64,000 bases of DNA. It comes from an uncultured Bacteroidales bacterium. GTDB taxonomy: Bacteria; Bacteroidota; Bacteroidia; Bacteroidales; F082. The translations under genes were made by a program, and so were the position numbers. Within the stretch, counting starts at the first letter, position 1. The number at the start of each line of letters is the position of its first letter. The notes under the pieces are model-generated. The model saw nothing but the letters and a program-made list of their open reading frames with translations, was not told where the DNA came from and did no database searches. The stretch is from assembly GCA_937896895.1 (NCBI GenBank), contig CALBNV010000100.1:1-64000 (forward strand). The letters are read 5' to 3'. Positions 53,293 through 62,299 of the stretch are shown here, one piece after another.

Positions 53293-54739
53293 GATTTTTG
53301 TGTTGAACCAAATGATTTACAAGTACATTGACCATCGGGTAGTTCTCGTGTATTGTCTCTCCGATTTTTTGTGCGAAATAAACTGAACGGTGCTGCCCGC
53401 CTGTGCATCCGAAGTTGAGTTGCAGGTTCTTGAACCCGCGCTCAAGGTAGTTGTCAATTGACTGGAACACAAGCATTTGGATGTTCTGCATGAAGAAATG
53501 CGTGTCTTGATACGAGTCCATGAACTCCTTCACGTCGGTGTCTTCGCCGGTGCTGTTTTTAAACTCAGGATAACGCCCCGGATTAGGCAGTGCGCGGCAG
53601 TCGAAGACGAAACCTCCGCCATTGCCTGAACTGTCGTTTGGGATGCCTCCATTTTTGAATGAGAAGCTGTTGACGGTGATTGTAAGTCTTTCAGGTTCAG
53701 CGTGTTCGTATTTTGGCAGAACCATGTTCAATTGCCTAATCACCGATCTTAGCTCTTCGAGGTCAAACGGAAGATTCCAATTTTTTTCTTGTTTTAAAAG
53801 TTCTTTTATTGCAAAAGGAATGCTTTGCAGAAAATGTAACTTCTTCTGTATCAAGCCCCTGAATCCGTATGCGCCAAGAACCTGAAGCAGACGCAGCAAT
53901 ATGAACGCAGGATAAAACCGCATGAAGTCTTTTCCACATGTTTCGTTACCGCATTTCTTTTCAAGATTGGTGAGGTAGTGGGCGAGTAGTTGCTCGCGGA
54001 TCTCCGCCGGAATGCAAGCCTTGACCTGGTATAGCAGTGAGACCACGTCATATTGCAGCGGGCCTTTTCTTCCGCCTTGATAATCAATAAAATATAATGA
54101 ATTATCTTTGATCATAATGTTCCTCGACTGAAAGTCACGGTACATGAAGAAATCTGACTGTGCTTCGAGAATAAAATCAGCAAGACGCTGAAAATCAGCG
54201 TTTAAACGCGTCTCGTTGAAAGAAATTTCTTCGTTTATTTTCAGGAAACAATACTTGAAATAATTCAGGTCGTCTAAGATTGACATCTTGTCAAAACATG
54301 CGGTCGGGAAGGCCTTGGAATAATCAAGTCCGTTGTGCCCATTTGTCTGAAAATCAATGAGATGTTCAAGCGTTTTTTTGTAAAACTCTACCGTCTCATC
54401 ATCGTAACAACCGTTTTTGAGGCATCGTTCGACATTATTATATAAGGTGTTGTCTCCAAAATCTGTCTGTATGTAAATGTCTTTCTCGTCATTCACCGCA
54501 AAGACTTCCGGGACAGGCAGTCCGCGTTCGAGAAAATGTTTTGAAAACGTGAAAAACGCTACGTTTTCTTCGATGTTTGAGTTGTAAGTCCCAATCAGAC
54601 TTCTTGTTTCTGTTGTGATCCTAAAGTATTTTCTTGATGAGCCGGAAGACGGCATATTTGCAATATTGACAGCCGATTCGTGTAAAATGTTGGTTGTCAG
54701 TTTGTTGAGTACTTCTTTTATATCGTCAAATGATTGCAT
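53273..54739 (-). CDS. AmgK-like sugar kinase fused to RapZ C-terminal domain
   Basis: 488 residues. Residues 1-340 form an APH-fold kinase related to AmgK (GSSRKYFRI, the Brenner-type YRDFQSRNIM and FIDYQGGRKGP), which phosphorylates the anomeric OH of MurNAc/GlcNAc. From about 348 to 485 follows a RapZ C-terminal domain (FVFDCRALPNPGRY, DTHFFMQNI, LNFGCTGGQHRSVYFAQKI), which binds GlcN6P in E. coli RapZ; the N-terminal RapZ ATPase is absent. The fusion couples recycling of amino sugars to a sensor of the same pathway. First gene of a three-gene operon with MurU-like and AddB-like genes. Confidence 0.88.
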   Translation of the reverse strand: MQSFDDIKEVLNKLTTNILHESAVNIANMPSSGSSRKYFRITTETRSLIGTYNSNIEENVAFFTFSKHFLERGLPVPEVFAVNDEKDIYIQTDFGDNTLYNNVERCLKNGCYDDETVEFYKKTLEHLIDFQTNGHNGLDYSKAFPTACFDKMSILDDLNYFKYCFLKINEEISFNETRLNADFQRLADFILEAQSDFFMYRDFQSRNIMIKDNSLYFIDYQGGRKGPLQYDVVSLLYQVKACIPAEIREQLLAHYLTNLEKKCGNETCGKDFMRFYPAFILLRLLQVLGAYGFRGLIQKKLHFLQSIPFAIKELLKQEKNWNLPFDLEELRSVIRQLNMVLPKYEHAEPERLTITVNSFSFKNGGIPNDSSGNGGGFVFDCRALPNPGRYPEFKNSTGEDTDVKEFMDSYQDTHFFMQNIQMLVFQSIDNYLERGFKNLQLNFGCTGGQHRSVYFAQKIGETIHENYPMVNVLVNHLVQHKNHVYEAK

Positions 54740-54769
54740 GAGTTATATTTTCGTGAAAAAATCAAATCA

Positions 54770-54777
54770 CAAAGGTA
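54770..54777 (-). promoter_or_regulatory. -7 promoter element (TACCTTTG) for the amgK-like operon
   Basis: Minus strand reads TACCTTTG, 30 bp upstream of the ATG at 54739; no TTG at 19-21 bp. Confidence 0.5.
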
Positions 54778-54845
54778 CAAATTTTATTTCACATAAAAGG
54801 CGTAAAAATATTTCACAAAAAAATAGTTTTACGGAAATAAATTGC

Positions 54846-54853
54846 TATCTTTG
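54846..54853 (+). promoter_or_regulatory. -7 promoter element (TATCTTTG) for the DUF349 gene
   Basis: TATCTTTG; the leader to the ATG at 54969 is about 110 nt, longer than at most genes here. Confidence 0.55.
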
Positions 54854-54968
54854 CAGCGTTTTATTTCTAATATCGGCGTTGATAGTTCGGCGCCTGATAA
54901 CGACTGAATTTATTTTTGTATTAACATCTATCGAAATCCGCAAGGATGGAGAACTAAAAAAGAAAAAA

Positions 54969-56864
54969 ATGAACGCTGCTGAACGCAAAGAAATTGAAGA
55001 ACTTAACGCTTCTACAATTTTACCTGACACCGTGAATGTAAACATCATTCTTGGTGAGAATGAAGATGCCATGCCAAAAGACGAACCGATTCCGAATGAA
55101 GAGGAGATTGATTTGGCGAACGACAATGAAGAAGAGGAAGAGGAGACCGAATGTGATTTCTCAAATTGCAACAAACTGCAACTCGTCGAATTACTTGAAG
55201 AGGCGGTGCAGGATGTCGATGTCGTCAAGATTAAGGACAAAGTCACTGCGATAAAGATCGCATTCCTCAAACTGAACAAGGAAGATCGTGACCGCGAGCT
55301 TGAGCAATTCATCCTTGACGGCGGCGACAAAGACAGCTATGAGCATACCGATGACCCTCTCGAAACGCGCTTCAAGGCAGCTTTCAACATATACAAAGCC
55401 AACAAGGCGAAGTACAACGAAATCGTTGAGCAGCAGAAGGTTGAGAACCACAAGCTGAAACTTGCCATCCTCGAGGAACTCAAACAACTCATCTCATCGG
55501 AAGAGACTTTGAAGAAGACCTACGATGATTTCAACGCCCTTCAGGAAAGATGGAAAGCTATCGGTCAGGTTCCTGCAAATGAAATCACTAACCTCTGGAA
55601 CACATATCATTTCCTTGTCGAGAAGTTTTACGACAAAGTGAAAATCAACAGAGAACTCCGCGACCTTGACCTCAAGAAAAACCTTGAGGCGAAGATTTCC
55701 ATCTGCGAGAAGGCCGAAGAACTTCTTGTCGAGAAGTCGATGACCAAGTCATTCAAGCTCCTCCAGAAATATCACGATGAGTGGAAGGAGATAGGGCCGG
55801 TCCCGCAGGATAAGAAAGACGAGGTCTGGGAGCGTTTCAAGCTGACAACTGACAAAATCAACCAGATCCGCCGCGAGCATTATGCAAAGCTCGAAGAGGA
55901 ACAGAAAGCCAACTATGAGGCGAAAGTCGCAATTTGCGAAAAGATAGAAGATATTATCAATGAACAGGTTGCAAGCATCAACGCATATCAGAAGAAGTCG
56001 AATGAGGTGAACGAACTGTTCAAGCTCTGGAAACAGGTCGGCCCGATCCAGAAGAAACAGAGCGATGAGATTTGGAACCGCTTCAAGACCTCTATGAATA
56101 CTTTCTTTGAGGCAAAGAAAGATTTCTTCAACAAGTTGAAGGTGCAGCAGATGGAGAATTACAACAAGAAGCTCCAAATCTGTGTTGAGGTTGAGAACCT
56201 TGTCGATTCGACGGAATGGAAGAAGACCACAGACACAATCAAGAAACTCCAGGAAGAGTGGAAGACCATAGGTCCGGTTCCGAAACGTCATTCTGACAAA
56301 GTGTGGAAACGCTTCCGCGCAGCCTGCGATGAATTCTTCAAGAACAAAGCCGGACATTTCTCGGGAATTAAAGGAGAAGAAGAGAACAACCTCAAGGCAA
56401 AACAGGAAATCGTTGAACGCATAAAGGCCTTCGAACTCCAGAAAGACCGCAACGCCAACATGGAAGCCATTAAAGGCTTCCAAAGAGAATGGATGGCAAT
56501 CGGACATGTGCCGATGAAACTGAAAGACGCTCTCCAAAATGAATACCGCGGACTTATCGACGGCTTGTTCGATAAGATGAGAAGCAATGATAATGAAGCG
56601 ACTACAGCGGAATACCGTAACATCGTCTCTGTGATGAAGGATGATCCTGACTCACGCGACAAGGTCAGAAGAGAACGCACAAACCTTCAGAATCGCATTC
56701 AGAAACTTCGCGATGAAATAGCCACGCTTGAGAACAATATCGGATTCTTTGCCAACAGCAAACAGTCGGAAATCCTCAAGGCTGAATATGAGAAGAAGAT
56801 CCAGAAGATCAAAAACGACGTCAAGGTCCTTGAGACGAAGATTAAGATTTTGAACGAACAATAA
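54969..56864 (+). CDS. DUF349-repeat protein
   Basis: 631 residues from ATG 54969; the frame is open to 54615 but those codons overlap the divergent gene and both promoters. After a very acidic stretch (about 30-65) the protein holds some five DUF349 repeats of about 70 residues, each with the W-x-x-IG-x-VP signature: RWKAIGQVP, EWKEIGPVP, LWKQVGPIQ, EWKTIGPVP, EWMAIGHVP. A C-terminal coiled coil ends it (NRIQKLRDEIATLENNI). Likely a long helical cytoplasmic protein. DUF349 has no established function in this phylum. Followed by a strong terminator. Confidence 0.9.
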   Translation: MNAAERKEIEELNASTILPDTVNVNIILGENEDAMPKDEPIPNEEEIDLANDNEEEEEETECDFSNCNKLQLVELLEEAVQDVDVVKIKDKVTAIKIAFLKLNKEDRDRELEQFILDGGDKDSYEHTDDPLETRFKAAFNIYKANKAKYNEIVEQQKVENHKLKLAILEELKQLISSEETLKKTYDDFNALQERWKAIGQVPANEITNLWNTYHFLVEKFYDKVKINRELRDLDLKKNLEAKISICEKAEELLVEKSMTKSFKLLQKYHDEWKEIGPVPQDKKDEVWERFKLTTDKINQIRREHYAKLEEEQKANYEAKVAICEKIEDIINEQVASINAYQKKSNEVNELFKLWKQVGPIQKKQSDEIWNRFKTSMNTFFEAKKDFFNKLKVQQMENYNKKLQICVEVENLVDSTEWKKTTDTIKKLQEEWKTIGPVPKRHSDKVWKRFRAACDEFFKNKAGHFSGIKGEEENNLKAKQEIVERIKAFELQKDRNANMEAIKGFQREWMAIGHVPMKLKDALQNEYRGLIDGLFDKMRSNDNEATTAEYRNIVSVMKDDPDSRDKVRRERTNLQNRIQKLRDEIATLENNIGFFANSKQSEILKAEYEKKIQKIKNDVKVLETKIKILNEQ

Positions 56865-56884
56865 TCAATCAAGGTTAATACTCG

Positions 56885-56924
56885 AAAACCCCACAAGTGC
56901 ATAATGCGCCGCGTGGGGTTTTTG
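56885..56924 (+). terminator. Rho-independent terminator
   Basis: Stem AAAACCCCAC / GTGGGGTTTT (56885-56894 with 56913-56922), 20 bp after the DUF349 stop. Confidence 0.85.
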
Positions 56925-56943
56925 CTAATGTAACATATTTATA

Positions 56944-57966
56944 ATGAACGCAAATACATTCGGGAGGGCTTATTGCCTCACTACTTTTGGGGAGTCGCAC
57001 GGCGCGGCGGTCGGCGGTGTCATCGACGGTTGCCCCGCGGGATTGGAAATCGGCATGTCATTCATCATGAGTGAGTTGGCAAGACGAAAACCTGGTCAAA
57101 GCGCTGTGACATCAACAAGAAACGAGACCGATGAAGTGGAGTTTTTGTCAGGGCTTTTTGAAGGAAAGACCACGGGTACTCCAATAGCGTTCATTATCAA
57201 GAATATAGATGCTAAACCATCTGATTATGACAATGTCAAGGACTTGTACAGGCCGTCTCATGCCGATTTCACATATCAGATGAAGTATGGAATAAGAGAT
57301 TATCGCGGTGGCGGACGCGCATCGGCAAGGACGCTTGTTCCTTGCGTTGTCGCCGGTGCCATCGCCAAGCAAATACTTGACAAACACGGTGTTAAGGTCG
57401 TTTCTTCAGTGACGAGGCTTGGACAAGATGATTGCTCCGAAGGCTTCGCGACAAACGAAATGGAGGAGATTCTCTCCAAATACAAAGAGAGAAACGACAC
57501 CGTCGGCGCTGTCGTTCATTGTGAAATAAAAAACATTCCGGCTGGTCTCGGCGAGCCGGCATTTAATAAATTCCACGCTGAGTTGGCGCGTGCCATGATG
57601 AACATCAACGCCGCGAAGGGGTTTGAGATAGGCGAGGGGTTTCACTCCGCCGAGATGTCAGGCTCTGAATGCAACGATTTGTTTGTCAACGAGAACGGAA
57701 AAATCACGACGGTGACAAACCACTCCGGCGGCGTGCAGGGCGGCATAACGAATGGCGAAAACGTCATCTTCAATGTCGCGTTCAAGCCGATTCCGACGAT
57801 AATGCAGCCACAGCAAACCGTTGATATTCACGGAAATGAAGTGGAATATCAAATTGAAGGCCGACACGATGTCTGCGTCGTCCCGCGCGTCTTGCCAGTG
57901 GTCGAGGCGATGGCGGCAATGGTGACGCTCGATTTTGTGATGATGAAGAATATCAATAAGTTATAA
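56944..57966 (+). CDS. aroC: Chorismate synthase
   Basis: Last step of the shikimate pathway: EPSP to chorismate with reduced FMN. 340 residues, full length. Signatures: GESHGAAVGGVIDGCPAG near the start, RPSHADFTY, RDYRGGGRASAR, and RHDVCVVPRVLPVVEAMAA near the end. It begins 20 bp after a terminator, with TAACAT and TATAAT-like bases but no clear TAnnTTTG. Confidence 0.96.
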   Translation: MNANTFGRAYCLTTFGESHGAAVGGVIDGCPAGLEIGMSFIMSELARRKPGQSAVTSTRNETDEVEFLSGLFEGKTTGTPIAFIIKNIDAKPSDYDNVKDLYRPSHADFTYQMKYGIRDYRGGGRASARTLVPCVVAGAIAKQILDKHGVKVVSSVTRLGQDDCSEGFATNEMEEILSKYKERNDTVGAVVHCEIKNIPAGLGEPAFNKFHAELARAMMNINAAKGFEIGEGFHSAEMSGSECNDLFVNENGKITTVTNHSGGVQGGITNGENVIFNVAFKPIPTIMQPQQTVDIHGNEVEYQIEGRHDVCVVPRVLPVVEAMAAMVTLDFVMMKNINKL

Positions 57967-57977
57967 GCTGATTCGAC

Positions 57978-58454
57978 TTATCTCCAATTCTTGTATGGAT
58001 TTTTTGATAACGCCGAATTATAATATCTTTGGTCTCCGGTGACCTCTTCGCCGAGCCACGCGGGTCTGTCGAAGTTTTCATTTTCGTTGTTCAGCTCGAT
58101 TTCCGCAACTGTCAATCCTATGTTATCTCCTTGAAACTCATCGACTTCCCATGTGTGAATGCCGTCGGTGTTTTTGACGAGATAACGCGTCTTGTCGATG
58201 ACACCTGTCTCCGCCAACTTTAACAACGACAAGGCGTCATCGACCGAGATTTCCTTTTCCCATTCAAAACGAGAAACACCGGAATCGTTACTTTCGCCTT
58301 TGATGGTGATAAAGCCTTTGTCGCCTCTAACTCTCACTCTTACAACGCGTTCCGCCACACTGCTGAGATAACCTTGGCAGATGCGAACAGAGTCGTGAGC
58401 GTATTTTTTGAAGTCGCCGACAACCAAGAATTTCCGTTCAATCTCAAAGCCCAT
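57978..58454 (-). CDS. CYTH-domain triphosphatase-like protein
   Basis: 158 residues of the CYTH/triphosphate tunnel fold. The metal-binding ExExK motif is EIERK at residues 4-8, followed by RVRVRGDKGFITIKGE and EWEKEI strands and a late EVDEFQG and VAEIEL with acidic residues in the tunnel. Related enzymes cleave inorganic triphosphate or nucleoside triphosphates; the substrate is not determined. Convergent with aroC, 16 bp downstream of the nicotinate phosphoribosyltransferase gene and likely in its operon. Confidence 0.88.
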   Translation of the reverse strand: MGFEIERKFLVVGDFKKYAHDSVRICQGYLSSVAERVVRVRVRGDKGFITIKGESNDSGVSRFEWEKEISVDDALSLLKLAETGVIDKTRYLVKNTDGIHTWEVDEFQGDNIGLTVAEIELNNENENFDRPAWLGEEVTGDQRYYNSALSKNPYKNWR

Positions 58455-58470
58455 AATTCAAATTTCTTAT

Positions 58471-59940
58471 TTACTCGAACTCTTCAATTTCCTTTATGAT
58501 ATTGCTAATCAATTTGTTCTTAAGGTTGTAAAGGTCATCGGAAATATCAACTTTGTAGTAATGCGGATTTATTAAACGTTTCTCCGTGTCGTCGAGATGC
58601 GAAAGGTTGTCGAGATAGAAGTTACGTTTCTCTTGAATTGTGTTGTCGTTGTAACAAATCTCACCGTCTTTCATAACTTGTTGCTGCAGTGTGCGATAGC
58701 TGTATTTGCCAGCTGGGAATGTCAACGAGCGCAGCCGGTCGGTTTCATCGCGGACTGTTATCTCTTCGCAGTTTTCTATCGCCTTCGACATTGAGTCGCC
58801 TCTGAGACATGTGACATCGCATTTGAATTTGTTGTTTTGGATGATTCGGTATGTAATCTGAAATCCCGGGTTGATGAGTTTGCTTGATTCCTCGGAACGT
58901 TTCAAAACGGGCATGTCATCGACTTGTACGAGTTTATAAACGTTACCGAAACAAGGGTTGTGTTTGCTTGTGGCGATGGCATCGCCGACGCCGTAGCAGT
59001 CAACCATGCAGCCCTGCCGCTCGAGTTCTGTTATGAGATATTCGTCTAAAGCGTTGGTCGCGAATATCTTACATTTTTTCAAACCAGCCTCATCGAGCAT
59101 CTCTCTTGCTTTGACCGACAGGTATGTCAGGTCGCCGCTGTCGAGTCGGATGCCGTAGCCGTGAGGGTAGGAGTCGTCTATCCCGTTGGCTTTGAAGGCC
59201 TTGATTGCGTTTTTTACACCGCATTTCAAGGTGTCGTAGGTATCGACAAGAAGAATTAGTATTTCTTTGTTATGTGTCTTGATGTATGTGTCAAATGCTT
59301 GATACTCACCGCTTACTGTGCTGCCGAAAGAGGTAACGAAGCTGTGCGCCATCGTCCCCGATGACGGGAATCCGAATTCGACGCCGCTGACGATGTTCGA
59401 TGTGTTCAGGCATCCGCCGATATATGCAGCTTTGCCGCCGTAAATCGCGGCCCAAGGTCCGTGAGCTCTTCTGCTTCCGAATTCGCTGACGGGTTTTGTC
59501 GTGCTGCGTGTCACACGCGAGGCCTTCGTCGCTATCGCCATCTGATGGTTCATGATGCAAAGCATCGGAGTCTCAAGCACTTGCGCCTCGATAATCGGAG
59601 CCTCAATGGTGATGACAGGCTCCTTCGGGAACGCAATCTCGCCTTCTCGCATCGCATAGACATTGCCGGTGAACTTCATCTTGGCGAAATATTTCCTCAC
59701 CTCTGCATATTCTTCTCCGGGGAGAAACTGCTCGAAAAACTTCTCATCGGCCTGCCCGATGCCTCTGACCATCTGCAAAACCTCGCTGATGCCGCTCACC
59801 ACAGCCCAGTTGTTGGTGTCGGGCGCCTTCCTGTAAAACATGTTGAAAATAGCACGTTTTTCTTTCATTCCGTTGTCATAGAACGACTTGCCCATCGTGT
59901 ATTGATACTTGTCTGAGCAGTAAGAAATGTTCAAATCCAT
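58471..59940 (-). CDS. pncB: Nicotinate phosphoribosyltransferase
   Basis: 490 residues from ATG 59940 (MDLNISYCSDKYQYTMG). The frame stays open upstream to 60153, but that part covers the promoter and the divergent gene. Converts nicotinate and PRPP to NaMN in the Preiss-Handler NAD salvage route. Motifs: FGSRRAHGP, GGCLNTSNIVSGVEFG, HSFVTSFGS with the phosphorylatable His, RLDSGDL and the GVGDAI loop. Near 300-340 LLVDTYDTLKCGVKNAI is typical. Confidence 0.92.
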   Translation of the reverse strand: MDLNISYCSDKYQYTMGKSFYDNGMKEKRAIFNMFYRKAPDTNNWAVVSGISEVLQMVRGIGQADEKFFEQFLPGEEYAEVRKYFAKMKFTGNVYAMREGEIAFPKEPVITIEAPIIEAQVLETPMLCIMNHQMAIATKASRVTRSTTKPVSEFGSRRAHGPWAAIYGGKAAYIGGCLNTSNIVSGVEFGFPSSGTMAHSFVTSFGSTVSGEYQAFDTYIKTHNKEILILLVDTYDTLKCGVKNAIKAFKANGIDDSYPHGYGIRLDSGDLTYLSVKAREMLDEAGLKKCKIFATNALDEYLITELERQGCMVDCYGVGDAIATSKHNPCFGNVYKLVQVDDMPVLKRSEESSKLINPGFQITYRIIQNNKFKCDVTCLRGDSMSKAIENCEEITVRDETDRLRSLTFPAGKYSYRTLQQQVMKDGEICYNDNTIQEKRNFYLDNLSHLDDTEKRLINPHYYKVDISDDLYNLKNKLISNIIKEIEEFE

Positions 59941-59960
59941 GATTCCCAATAAATTTTTTG

Positions 59961-59968
59961 CAAAGGTA
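59961..59968 (-). promoter_or_regulatory. -7 promoter element (TACCTTTG) for the pncB gene
   Basis: Minus strand TACCTTTG, 20 bp before the ATG at 59940. Upstream it runs into the divergent promoter region. Confidence 0.55.
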
Positions 59969-59999
59969 AGAAATATTATCATATCCGACGAAAAATTAG

Positions 60000-60007
60000 T
60001 ACTTTTG
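60000..60007 (+). promoter_or_regulatory. -7 promoter element (TACTTTTG) for the YgjP-like gene
   Basis: TACTTTTG ends only 6 bp before the ATG at 60014, so transcription would start at or next to the start codon: a leaderless or nearly leaderless mRNA. Confidence 0.5.
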
Positions 60008-60013
60008 CGCCCG

Positions 60014-60700
60014 ATGAAAGGCGTTATCACTATAAACAGTAAAGAGTTGAAATACAACCTTCTCCGCTCGTGCAGACGTGGCGTCACGGCGAAGATTTGT
60101 AAGGACGGCACGATAGAAGTGCACGCGCCTTTGCTGTTCGGCGTGGATGACATGACAAAGTTCCTTCAGCAACACCGGCGTTGGCTCACAAATCATTATG
60201 ACAAGATAATTGAAAAAGCTGAAAGTCAGAACAAAGCTTTTGTCTCCGGTGAAACGCATTATTTCCTTGGCGAAAAATACGAGCTGAAAGTTGTTGAGAC
60301 TGATTTCAATTCTGTGAATATCGTTGATAACTATTTGATTGTGAATTGTAAAGATGTTAAATTTGCTGAGACGGTACTGAAGAATTGGTACAGGAAAATG
60401 TTTGCCGAAAAGTTAAACGAACTGCTGCCTCCAATCATTGAAAGTTTCAAAAAGTACAATGTCTTTCCAAGGAAATTCAGCATCCGCGACATGAAATCGC
60501 GATGGGGGAGTTGCTCGCGGCAAGGCAATATAAGCCTTAATGTTCAATTAGTTAAGTTGAATGAAAACTGCATCAGGCAGGTGATTGTCCACGAGATGTG
60601 CCACTTGGTTTACTTCGACCATCAGGCTGGTTTTTATTCGTTGATGGACAAGGAGTTTCCCGAATGGAAAAAATGGAAATCGGAACTGAAATTTTTGTAA
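60014..60700 (+). CDS. YgjP-like (DUF45) zinc metallopeptidase
   Basis: 228 residues. Zinc motif HEMCH near residues 193-197 in VIVHEMCHLVYFDHQAGFY, with the third ligand in the following His, preceded by the family hallmark KSRWGSCSRQGNISLN. The N-terminal beta part (residues 1-70) and the WYRKMFAEKLNELLPP helix are typical. The native substrate is not known. The frame can be read back to 59927, but ATG 60014 gives the conserved length. Divergent from pncB with overlapping promoters. Confidence 0.85.
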   Translation: MKGVITINSKELKYNLLRSCRRGVTAKICKDGTIEVHAPLLFGVDDMTKFLQQHRRWLTNHYDKIIEKAESQNKAFVSGETHYFLGEKYELKVVETDFNSVNIVDNYLIVNCKDVKFAETVLKNWYRKMFAEKLNELLPPIIESFKKYNVFPRKFSIRDMKSRWGSCSRQGNISLNVQLVKLNENCIRQVIVHEMCHLVYFDHQAGFYSLMDKEFPEWKKWKSELKFL

Positions 60701-60725
60701 TTTCGCATTTGTTTTTTATTGAAAA

Positions 60726-62231
60726 ATGGTCATATCGTTTTATCATATTTTAGGCATCGTTCTTGCCATTGCGGTGATCGAAGTCGTTGGTGTTCTGTCG
60801 GTTAGGCGAGTGAAGAACGCAAGCGATTTCTCCACCGGGAGCGGAAAGGCCGGCACGTGGGTCGTCACCGGCACCATCATCGGGACGCTCGTTGGCGGGC
60901 AGTCAACGGTAGGAACAGCGCAGCTCGCATTCACGTTCGGCTTGTCGGCATGGTGGTTCACGATGGGGATGGCGCTCGGATGTGTCGTCCTCGCAATAGG
61001 TTACGTCATCCCGTTGCGTCGAAGCGGCAGCACCACGTTGCTTGAGATTGTCTCAAAAGAATACGGCAGGAAAGCCGAGATGACAGGCTCAATGCTCTGT
61101 TCTCTGGGAATGTTCGTGAGTATCATCGCACAGGTGCTTTCGTGCGCCGCAATGCTGATGACGCTCTTCCCGATGAAACTGTGGGTCGCTGCGTCAATAG
61201 CAGCAGCCACCATGATAATATATGTTGTCTTCGGCGGACTGTGGAGCGCGGGCATCGGCGGCGTGGTAAAAATTGTTCTTCTTTGTCTCTCTGCTCTCGC
61301 CGCCGGAGCTGTCGTGCTATTCCTCTCAAAAGGCTATTCGGGACTGATGGATTCAATAAGGAATATTCTGTTATCAACTGATTTACAGTTTATTGACGGA
61401 TTTACTTCAAGTAATGATGTAAGTCACGCATATCAATATCCATTCACTCGCGGGGTGTCTAATGACCTCGGGTCGTGTGTCTCTGTGATCCTCGGCGTGC
61501 TTGCGACGCAGACCTACGCCCAGGCGATATGGGCGGGCAAGTCCGACAGCGTCGCCCGCAAAGGCGCGATGATTTCCGCTCTGATTTCGATTCCAATAGG
61601 ATTCGCTTGTGTCCTCGTCGGGATGTACATGCGTGCGCATTATATCACCGAGGCGGAACTTAATTCGTTGATTGCCATCGGGAAAGACATTCCCGAAGGA
61701 GTCGGCGTAATAGCGACTTCCGCGCAGGCGTTCCCGATGTTTGTGACGAATCACCTGCCTAATTTCCTTGGCGGAATAGTACTCGGCACATTGTTGATAA
61801 CGGTGATTATCGGCGGCTCCGGCCTTACGTTGGGCGCATCGACAATATTGGTCAAAGATGTCTTCATCACAATGTCGTCAAAGTTCAAGGAATCAAGGCT
61901 TAACCTGTTGATTACGCGCTCAACAATCGTTGCGATATTGTTGCTTGCGGTGGCGGTAGCCACTTCATTCTCTGGCAGTTACATCAATGATCTTGGATTC
62001 CTTTCAATGGGACTGCGGACGACGGCGGTGTTCGTGCCGCTTACGTTTGCGTTGTTTTTCCCGAAGAGGTTCAAGTCGGGATGGGTGTTTGCGTCAATCC
62101 TTGTCGGAACGGCTATGTTGTTGATTGCAAAACTTTTACAGCTTCCGATTGATGGTATGTTTCTCGCACTTGCCGCTTCACTGCTTTGCTGCATATTCGG
62201 TCTAAAAAAGAAAAATATGTCTTTGAAATAA
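60726..62231 (+). CDS. Sodium:solute symporter family protein
   Basis: 501 residues, about 13 membrane segments, SSS family (LeuT-fold). FSTGSGKAGTWVVTGTIIG early, GGQSTVGTAQLAFTFGLSAW in helix 1-2, and IIGGSGLTLGASTILVKDVF in the late Na2-site region. Imports an organic solute with Na+; the substrate cannot be told, and sequence resembles the sodium/pantothenate-proline branch only broadly. 25 bp after the peptidase gene, so probably co-transcribed. Confidence 0.85.
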   Translation: MVISFYHILGIVLAIAVIEVVGVLSVRRVKNASDFSTGSGKAGTWVVTGTIIGTLVGGQSTVGTAQLAFTFGLSAWWFTMGMALGCVVLAIGYVIPLRRSGSTTLLEIVSKEYGRKAEMTGSMLCSLGMFVSIIAQVLSCAAMLMTLFPMKLWVAASIAAATMIIYVVFGGLWSAGIGGVVKIVLLCLSALAAGAVVLFLSKGYSGLMDSIRNILLSTDLQFIDGFTSSNDVSHAYQYPFTRGVSNDLGSCVSVILGVLATQTYAQAIWAGKSDSVARKGAMISALISIPIGFACVLVGMYMRAHYITEAELNSLIAIGKDIPEGVGVIATSAQAFPMFVTNHLPNFLGGIVLGTLLITVIIGGSGLTLGASTILVKDVFITMSSKFKESRLNLLITRSTIVAILLLAVAVATSFSGSYINDLGFLSMGLRTTAVFVPLTFALFFPKRFKSGWVFASILVGTAMLLIAKLLQLPIDGMFLALAASLLCCIFGLKKKNMSLK

Positions 62232-62299
62232 ATTTAAAAAATGGGTTTGAGATGGTTGATGACTCCACTCTCAACTCTGCAAACTTAACACTAAATAAA

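Noticed and set aside
54615..54968. N-terminal extension of the DUF349 protein
   Set aside because: Overlaps the divergent kinase gene and both promoters, and lacks family similarity; ATG at 54969 is preferred.
55749..56537. 262-codon minus-strand frame opposite the DUF349 gene
   Set aside because: It mirrors the DUF349 repeats in antisense (Phe/Leu-rich); no start context or motif.
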